Shown piece after piece: positions 58,346 to 64,000 of a DNA stretch of 64,000 nt (its first letter is position 1; the number at the start of each line of letters is the position of its first letter). The position numbers were made by a program, and so were the translations under genes. The notes below the pieces were generated by a model. The model saw only the letters and a program-made list of their open reading frames with translations. It did no database searches and had not been told where the DNA came from. Origin of the DNA: Mesostigma viride (lineage: Eukaryota; Streptophyta; Mesostigmatophyceae; Mesostigmatales; Mesostigmataceae); the NCBI GenBank assembly GCA_009746045.1, contig RPFO01000299.1, positions 2,058,630-2,122,629 of the forward strand. Reading direction: 5' to 3'.

Positions 58346-60658
58346 ATGACAGAGCCTACCCCTCCGGCTGAGAGCCCGCTGCCGTCCCTGCCCCTACCGG
58401 ACCCTGAGCTGTATTTCGAGGCCCTTCCGGGCCGTTGGGTGTCGCGATCATGTTACCGGGGTGGCGTTGTGCAGCCGGCCCTTCAGGCCCAACATGCGAG
58501 CTTAGTCAGGGCGGCCCTCTTCGGGGTCACGTGGTATGGTCCTTCCCCTGATGAGCCGCACCAGCTTGTCCTGCACGGTTTCGATGATGCCGGACACTGT
58601 TTGTTGGGGTGTGGTTCCAGCTGTCCCGCCTTGGGGCAGATAGATGCGGTTCTCCGGTGTTGCCGTGTGTTCTCCTACCTCTCCACTCCTGTGGGCCGTA
58701 CCTGCCTACGGGAGGTGTTCCCGTGGCTTCCAGCTGAGGGTGATGCTGAGGTAGACGAGAACCCCTGCGACCTTTTACGGGCCGTAGAGTTCATGGAGAT
58801 AGCTGATCAGTCGGCGGGACTAGCGGTTAGTGGTCCTACCCCTTCGGGCGCCCCAGCCGAGGTACATTATACTCCAGATTATTCTGCCTCGAGCGCTGCG
58901 TCCGCCTCCTCGGTGTCTGTCCCTCCCTCTCCGGTCCCGTCGTCCCCTCGGTCGACCCGGGATGTCGCAGTGGAGCCTACCCCTTCGGGTTTGCCTGATC
59001 CTCTTTCGGCGACGGTCTCGGCTATGCAGGCTCAGATCCAGTCTTTGACCACGGCGTTTGGGGCCTTCCTTGCGGCCCAGGCGCAGGTCCCGGCCACGCC
59101 GGCTGGATCCGCGCCCCCTACCCCTTCTGTCGCCCCGGCGACTACGGCTTCGCCCGCGCCCCCGCCTGCGCCCGCGGTCGCTGTGGTTCCGGCGGCTCCT
59201 GCGACTCCTGCTGCCTCTGCGCCTGTTACCGCTCTACCTGCGCCTACGCGGGAGTCTCCTGCCCCTGTTAGCTCGCCCTCCGTCGCTGCTTCCGAGCCTC
59301 CTCCCGCTCAGGCGCAGACGTCGCGGGGTTTCTTTGGCGATACTAGCGGGCTTCCCAGACTTTGGGAGGGTGGTCCTCCGCAGAGGATTCCGGTTCCTGA
59401 CTGGGGCCTGGATGGTAGTCAATCTTATGCAGGACTGCCTGTCCCTACGGGCCCCATTTTCAACATGTGGCCTGAGGGTGCACCGGCAACGGAGACCGGC
59501 GCGCCTGCGTCGTTGGTGGGTCCGTCACGGCCCTCTCTGGCTTCAGGTCCGGCGCGACCTCCTGTTTTACCAGTGCCCCCTGCGTCGGTGTCGGCTCCTG
59601 CCCCTGCGTCAGCCCCTGCTCCGGTCCCTCCTCCTTCGGCCTCGCGGTCTTTGGCCGCGGTTGTTCGGTCCACCGGTCAGGATCCTCGCGCCACCCGCGC
59701 TGCCGATTCCCTCAGGGAGTTGTCCCAGGGTGATCGGGACAGGGCTCCTTCTGTGGTGCACGCGACGCCGGAGTCGCGTGACACGCCCATTCCGGGGTAT
59801 GGTATGTCCGCACTCGCCTGCCGACAGTGTGACCTGCCGCGCGCCTCTGCTGAGCTTGCCATCTCTCCCATGTCCTATGGGTTCTCCCAGGTGTGTCGGG
59901 CGCCCCGGGATCGTGGCCTACCCATTGAGACTGATCGGCCTCCGTTCGACATGGTTATTTTAGCTGATCCGGTGTTCGAGGGTGAGATCCTGGTCCGGCG
60001 CGTCCTGTATCGCTGGGCGAGGCGCCACAACGACTTGGACACCTACGGTGGGTTTCAGTGGGCTTACCCTCCCCCTCTGGGCATTATGGCTTCGGATGCC
60101 CTTACAGTAGAGTTTCCTGCGGTGCCGGGTGCGGCGTACACTACGGTCCTCCAGCCCATCCTTGAGTGGGATGCCCGCCGCCCGGCGCCTATCCCGGGCC
60201 AGGGTCTAGACTCCCGCGGTCACCCTCCTCCTCGTGCCAGCGACTACCTAGAGACATTCGGGTCGCGACAGTGTGTTCGTCGGTGGCGCTCCCGCGAGGT
60301 TCGGCACATCCGGTTGTGGCCGTCCAACGTGGAGCCCCTGGTGGACCTGTTCTTCCCGACGGGTATGCGCCCTCGGATTCGGTATCATTGCCTCCTCCTG
60401 CGGGCCCTTTGCCTGATCGCGGTAGAGCCTTTCCTTCGCCTCTTTGCCTGTGGCTTTCTGGACTGGGCCCGTGGCCAGGTCGTCCTCACGCAGCATAGGT
60501 ATTACTGGGCCTTCCTGGGCCTCTTTCCTGACGGCGTGTGGGCCGATGTTTTCCTCACTGTAGATAGGCATGACAATGTTGAGGATGTGGCTCACTACCA
60601 GGCCTACCTGGAGGTCCTGCTGGCCTCTCGTGGCACTTACCAGACGGATGGCCACTAG
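58346..60658 (+). CDS. Long extra ORF downstream of pol, 770 aa, function unknown
   Basis: The frame is open from the ATG at 58346 (start MTEPTPPAESPLPSLPLPDP), 77 nt after the pol stop. The first 200 residues look globular and Cys-rich (CLLGCGSSC, CCRVF). The middle 300 are Pro/Ala/Ser low-complexity. The last 230 look globular again (VILADPVFEGEILVRRVLYR, then RIRYHCLLLRALCLIAVEPF). I see no signal peptide, clear transmembrane anchor, nuclease or protease motif, so envelope is not supported. A CCTCCGCAG acceptor-like site lies just before the ATG, so it may be expressed from a spliced RNA. It is open although pol is not. No family recognised. Confidence 0.75.
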   Translation: MTEPTPPAESPLPSLPLPDPELYFEALPGRWVSRSCYRGGVVQPALQAQHASLVRAALFGVTWYGPSPDEPHQLVLHGFDDAGHCLLGCGSSCPALGQIDAVLRCCRVFSYLSTPVGRTCLREVFPWLPAEGDAEVDENPCDLLRAVEFMEIADQSAGLAVSGPTPSGAPAEVHYTPDYSASSAASASSVSVPPSPVPSSPRSTRDVAVEPTPSGLPDPLSATVSAMQAQIQSLTTAFGAFLAAQAQVPATPAGSAPPTPSVAPATTASPAPPPAPAVAVVPAAPATPAASAPVTALPAPTRESPAPVSSPSVAASEPPPAQAQTSRGFFGDTSGLPRLWEGGPPQRIPVPDWGLDGSQSYAGLPVPTGPIFNMWPEGAPATETGAPASLVGPSRPSLASGPARPPVLPVPPASVSAPAPASAPAPVPPPSASRSLAAVVRSTGQDPRATRAADSLRELSQGDRDRAPSVVHATPESRDTPIPGYGMSALACRQCDLPRASAELAISPMSYGFSQVCRAPRDRGLPIETDRPPFDMVILADPVFEGEILVRRVLYRWARRHNDLDTYGGFQWAYPPPLGIMASDALTVEFPAVPGAAYTTVLQPILEWDARRPAPIPGQGLDSRGHPPPRASDYLETFGSRQCVRRWRSREVRHIRLWPSNVEPLVDLFFPTGMRPRIRYHCLLLRALCLIAVEPFLRLFACGFLDWARGQVVLTQHRYYWAFLGLFPDGVWADVFLTVDRHDNVEDVAHYQAYLEVLLASRGTYQTDGH

Positions 60659-61024
60659 ATAGAGGGCCTTAGGCCCGACCTGAGGGTGTTGTCCCTCCGG
60701 TATGTAGAGTCGCCCTCATATTCTGGCCAGTTGGTTGGCTGTTCTTGGTCCTTAGCGCTGATGTGTTTACTCTGTGTGTCCTGCCCAGTGCCGTCCCCCC
60801 CGGCCAGGACTCCGTTCCAGGCAGTTAGGGGAACCTACCACCAGGCTTGGTGCTGGCTAACCCTACACCACCCGGCGTGGTGGTGGAGACCGTGTGAACT
60901 ATTGGTGCTTTGTATCTGGGATGGTCTATCGATTGTGTTGGTGTGTGCTGGGTGCGTTAGGATTATTTTCCTACCCCTCTGGTTCCCTCCTCTCTGCGTA
61001 GGGAGAGGGCTCCCTACCTTTTGT
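60659..61024. other. Non-coding 3' region of the gypsy element
   Basis: About 360 bp between the extra ORF and the polypurine tract. No structure beyond several T- and C-rich runs. Confidence 0.5.
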
Positions 61025-61035
61025 GGGGGGGGAGG
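61025..61035 (+). promoter_or_regulatory. Polypurine tract
   Basis: A run of G with a final AGG lies directly upstream of the right LTR, the expected primer for plus-strand DNA synthesis. Confidence 0.85.
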
Positions 61036-61606
61036 TGTTACGTCGCGTAACAATTCGTTGTAGTTACGGACGTAAATTAGGTCCTTGGCCTCGGTTGTTC
61101 CTAGGTTACGTGCAGTTCTAGTTTGGACATGATTGTCCCCGTAACAGTACTGTGGTATAGTGGGTGCCTTTGGGCGCCGCGCCGCGTACTATATTAGTGG
61201 TCCTTATCCTTTTGTAGAATGTAGTGGACAGGCGTGCATCTGTGCACCTGCTTGTGTTTCTGTGTTTCTGCAGGCGAGGGCCAGGTCGGCCCGAGCCTGT
61301 TGGACCGTTGGTGACCATTTATGCACGTTCCACTCCTTGTGTGGTCACTCGGCGTGTGTTAAATGAATTAGCACATATTAGCTTGGGTCACGGCAGTTTA
61401 GTTGTGTTTCCTTCCTCTTTTCCTGGAGTAAACGGGTTTGATTAAATGGCCTATGGCGTATTACAGTAGTACATATGTAAATGCATTGAGATCTGGTTCG
61501 TCTCGGTCGTCTTTCGCTAGGGGTGTAAATAGAAGCAGCCTCACTAGTTTAGGTAGTATCAGGACAGGTAGAGGTAGAGGTGGCGGCCGAGGCTTGCGGC
61601 GTAACA
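61036..61606 (+). repeat. Right LTR of the gypsy element
   Basis: 571 bp, apparently identical to the left LTR, followed by the CCTAG target duplication at 61607-61611. Confidence 0.96.
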
Positions 61607-61611
61607 CCTAG

Positions 61612-61779
61612 CTGTCTCCTACCGGCCCAAGATTTTGCAAGGCTTGCGCTTTATGGAAAGAACTGTACGCATCTATACTTCTAGTAGTAAAAATCTCAAA
61701 TGTGCAGTGAACGCGCCGCGCCCAGAACCTGGGCACCGCGCCAGTGCCCGCTGCCCGCTGGTACCCCCGAAAAATTCTA
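61612..61779. other. hAT-derived or junction DNA between gypsy and viral block
   Basis: Unique sequence with GC-rich patches. The edge of the hAT element against the virus should lie here, near 61760-61780. No TIR found. Confidence 0.35.
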
Positions 61780-61831
61780 AGTCCAAACCGCGTATTCTGA
61801 AGTAAAGTACGCGTATATACGGCGGAGGCCT

Positions 61832-62605
61832 TCAGTGTACGTTTTCCCGTATTTTTGCGGCTCCGTACGGCGTACTGACCAACCCGGCCATGTACCGCAG
61901 AACGCTCGCGGTCTTTCGCGATTCGACGCCCATCGCTTTTTGGGGCGATATCCGGAAACTGAGCTGAACGACCCAGTCACTATAAAGCTGAACCGGCGCG
62001 TCGTCCTCGTCCAGCAGGCGGAGACTGATCCCGCGCGGGGAATCGCGCATGTGCTGCCATAGCGGAGTCTGCGCCTGCCACACAATCGGTTCTAGGAATT
62101 TACTGAGATTGGGACAACATGCCAACAAGCCCCCGTAGACAGCCCCGTGAGTCGCGGACACCACGTTCCCTCGCACGATGTCGGCGTACACGTAGACGGC
62201 TCTCAGGCGTCCGTTCGTAGCGGGTCGGTTGCTCACGATCACGTGCTGGTCATTGGACGCATGAACGCCGGGGATGAGTCCCAGGACACGCCCGACCGAC
62301 TCGCCGACTTGTAGCTGGAACGGCGAACTAGCCGCGAACGTGTACAGACTGTTCGCGCGGTCGTACGTGACCGCGAACGAGCTGTCGATGGTCTGCAAGA
62401 CTGTTTCGATATTGTGTCTGTTCTCGATCGTCGTCCACGATCCAAGTGGAAGCGAGACGGCGTGGGCGGTCTGCATCACTACCTCGAACGAGCAGTTGTT
62501 TCGGTTGATATGCGTTTGCTCGAACGGGATCGTAAGAAGGGTCAACCCCACATCGTGGTAGTCCTAGCTCCAACAACCCTGCCGGGATGTCCCATGTCGG
62601 GTCAT
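61832..62605 (-). pseudogene. PLV penton/minor-capsid-like protein with an in-frame TAG
   Basis: The ATG at 62605 overlaps the upstream stop as ATGA. The frame has TAG at codon 14 and then runs open for about 243 codons to 61832. Sequence such as LTLLTIPFEQTHINRNNC, LRAVYVYADIVRGNVV and YSDWVVQLSFRISPQKAM, with mostly beta prediction, resembles single-jelly-roll penton or minor capsid proteins of PLVs and virophages. The lack of an ATG after the TAG suggests a nonsense mutation, not a later start. Penton proteins fill the five-fold vertices of the capsid. The assignment rests on general pattern and on context. Confidence 0.5.
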
Positions 62606-62901
62606 GAAGACTGCCCCTTGTCCTGTTCTCGGTCCTTAGGGTCAGCGTCCGGCACTCCTGTACGTGATCCCTCATTCTCTGTTATAAGCTCGGATTTTAT
62701 ATCGTTCCTGCCGTGGACCACGACCTTCCCCTCGCCACCCGCAAGACCTCGCGCGCTACGTTTAAGCTGTCGCCTCTCCTTCCCGGTCAGCGGCTTACTC
62801 CGGCAATAAAACATCGCAGACTCTAGGAACTCGCGAGGGATGTCGGGGTACAAAATCATCCACTGGGCAATTTGTAGCATCTCGGCATCTGACAGTTCCA
62901 T
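62602..62901 (-). CDS. Small PLV protein, 99 aa, function unknown
   Basis: The ATG at 62901 starts MELSDAEMLQIAQWMILYPD, a helical N-terminal half, followed by a basic stretch (LTGKERRQLKRSARGL) and a charged, probably disordered C terminus. It lies 25 nt after the zinc-finger gene and its stop overlaps the next start. Size and basic patch suggest a nucleic-acid-associated or assembly factor; this is inference. The frame is intact. Confidence 0.55.
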   Translation of the reverse strand: MELSDAEMLQIAQWMILYPDIPREFLESAMFYCRSKPLTGKERRQLKRSARGLAGGEGKVVVHGRNDIKSELITENEGSRTGVPDADPKDREQDKGQSS

Positions 62902-62926
62902 TCGCACCGAAATCGTTATGATCTGT

Positions 62927-63494
62927 TTAGAAATTTATCCGCGAGCTCGGACCAGCCCCTTTATCGCCCACAGGAACACCTTCTGTCACGTGATGTTTGT
63001 CTCTCAAATGGATATTCATCCTCCGATCGTTGACAAATGTATTCTTGCAGCCCGGGACCGTGCAGTTGACTCTGTCAGTCACGTTGGCGACTCGCACTCT
63101 GGGACGAGGCGGCGTCCTCGCGATGGGCTCTCTAGCAGCTGGCGGAGGCGCGGACCCCACGATCTCGACGCGGCCGGAGAGGTTCGTCCGACCCGGCGCC
63201 GAGGGCAGCAACCGGTTCTGGAGCCGGAACGGAGACCGGTTTTTGGTCGTAGGCGGACAGTGGTGGGTACACGACAGGGCGAGAGTTCGCGGCGAGAGCC
63301 GCCAACAACATGGCGTCCTTAAATCCGCGAACCTCGGCAACTTTTCCCTTCTTCGCGGGACGGGTCACGTGAGGCGAATGGATGACGATCAAGTTCGTCA
63401 ATGCGGTCATCGCGGCCTTCTTCGGAGGCGCGCGTGACTTGCGCTGGGCTTTGGAAGATTTCTTGGCGGGTCGTCTAGCGATCTTCCGAGGCAT
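62927..63494 (-). pseudogene. Basic PLV protein with C-terminal C2H2 zinc finger, one frameshift
   Basis: The ATG at 63494 opens a strongly basic start (MPRKIARRPAKKSSKAQRKS), typical of DNA-condensing virion core proteins. That frame runs to 63132. The neighbouring frame, protein-like from about 63190, gives a Pro/Arg-rich linker and a finger Cys-x4-Cys-x12-His-x4-His (CTVPGCKNTFVNDRRMNIHL onward, near 63070-63000), ending at 62927. One indel near 63150-63200 would join them. Two overlapping genes are the alternative. The product probably bound viral DNA. Confidence 0.55.
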
Positions 63495-63524
63495 TGTATG
63501 CGTTATAATGTAGCGACGAGATTT

Positions 63525-64000
63525 TTAAACGGTCCACTGAATAAGCGCGAATACCTCGCCGCTTGCGTCCACCCCGGATTTTGACCTGCAATTCGCGGGC
63601 GGGTATAGGTACACCACGGCGCTACCTGAACCGAGTGGCTTGTCCACCACCAACAGGATTTCGTAGACTCCGTCGGATTCATCGAAACCGGGAGCGACTC
63701 TCCAGGACGGTCCGATTATCAGCCTACCAGCCGTGCCCGGGCCATACACGAGACCAACCGCCCCCGACAAGAGTCTGTGGGGATGGCCGATGTCCAGGAG
63801 AGCCGGCGCGCCTTGCGTGAATTGGACCCGGAAATAGAAGGACGCGAGCGTTGTCGGCGACGGTATGACAGCCCCCGTTTCGTCACGGAAGCTCGCGACA
63901 CCGCTCGGGCCCAGTTCCCAGAGATCTGGTTGCATGTAGTCGTAGGCCACCGTTCGCATCCCTCTAATCGTGAATGGGATTCTATGAACCTCTCGCTCAT
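63525..64000 (-). CDS. PLV protein of unknown function, 5' end outside the window
   Basis: The frame is open from the window edge (EREVHRIPFTIRGM) through MRTVAYDYMQPDLWELGPSG to the stop at 63525, so the Met at 63959 need not be the start. Composition is beta-rich with many Gly, Val and Tyr residues. It lies 31 nt upstream of the basic zinc-finger gene. A virion structural role is plausible from context only. Confidence 0.5.
   Translation of the reverse strand, partial: EREVHRIPFTIRGMRTVAYDYMQPDLWELGPSGVASFRDETGAVIPSPTTLASFYFRVQFTQGAPALLDIGHPHRLLSGAVGLVYGPGTAGRLIIGPSWRVAPGFDESDGVYEILLVVDKPLGSGSAVVYLYPPANCRSKSGVDASGEVFALIQWTV

Larger units (their letters stand above)
48095..61606 (+). mobile_element. 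Ty3/gypsy chromovirus, 13.5 kb, with CCTAG target duplication
   Basis: 571-bp LTRs beginning TGTTACG and ending CGTAACA lie at both ends. The 5-bp CCTAG occurs at 48090-48094 and 61607-61611. A primer-binding-like site starts one base after the left LTR and a G-rich polypurine tract precedes the right one. Internal order: small RNase-H1-N-like ORF, gag, protease, RT, RNase H, integrase, chromodomain, then a 770-codon extra ORF. Pol is frameshifted and split by two insertions. Confidence 0.95.
61780..64000 (-). mobile_element. Endogenous polinton-like virus, right block
   Basis: Four minus-strand genes with 25-35 nt spacers and one ATGA overlap, running out of the window at the right. Gene density, strand and style equal the left block (19121-26385). 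No replication or packaging gene is in view. Confidence 0.65.

Noticed and set aside
58346-60658. Envelope protein
   Set aside because: No signal peptide, no clear membrane anchor and no furin-type or fusion motif could be seen.

Overview
The window looks like repeat-rich nuclear DNA of a unicellular eukaryote, most likely an alga. The grounds are a long 170-bp satellite, several classes of eukaryotic retroelement, DNA transposons with textbook target duplications, candidate GT-AG introns, and endogenous DNA-virus genes of polinton-like type. A green alga is my best guess, but nothing here fixes the species. I see no bacterial operons, no rRNA genes and no confident host housekeeping gene. 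Almost everything is mobile or repetitive. All boundaries were read by eye.

Layout. 1-7399: about 43 tandem copies of a 170-bp satellite. 7400-12800: a near full-length LINE with a restriction-like endonuclease (REL); its single product carries PHD, RING and C2H2-type zinc fingers before the reverse transcriptase (RT). 12801-18843: three more 3' pieces of the same LINE on the minus strand, joined tail-to-tail or nested. One of them is split by a 3.3-kb DNA transposon (13951-17253) full of minisatellite and microsatellite. 19121-26385: minus-strand genes of an endogenous polinton-like virus (PLV): major capsid protein, a short pVI-like protein, and a lectin/Ig fibre gene broken by a TTAA-flanked 2.3-kb insertion. 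26400-27110: 5' part of a hAT transposase gene. 27114-47910: a very large insertion inside that hAT gene. It holds two tandem 1.97-kb units, a pair of inverted termini about 17 kb apart, a broken spliced gene, LINE pieces beside long (CATC)n tracts, an intact Penelope-like RT gene, and a 974-bp hAT-type element with a perfect 8-bp target duplication. 48095-61606: a 13.5-kb Ty3/gypsy chromovirus with apparently identical 571-bp LTRs and a CCTAG target duplication. 61750-64000: more PLV genes on the minus strand, running off the window end.

How the parts fit. The two PLV blocks are on the same strand, are equally compact (ATGA start/stop overlaps, 25-50 nt spacers), and both have Tyr-Phe-Thr-type coding at their facing edges. 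I infer one viral genome split by about 35 kb of nested elements: PLV, then hAT inside it, then both the gypsy element and the giant TIR-bearing insertion inside the hAT. Most viral genes are broken by frameshifts or stops, so this is a fossil. The gypsy element is the reverse case. Its LTRs look new and its gag-side and 3' ORFs are open, yet its pol is frameshifted and carries two foreign insertions, which suggests it moves using another element's enzymes.
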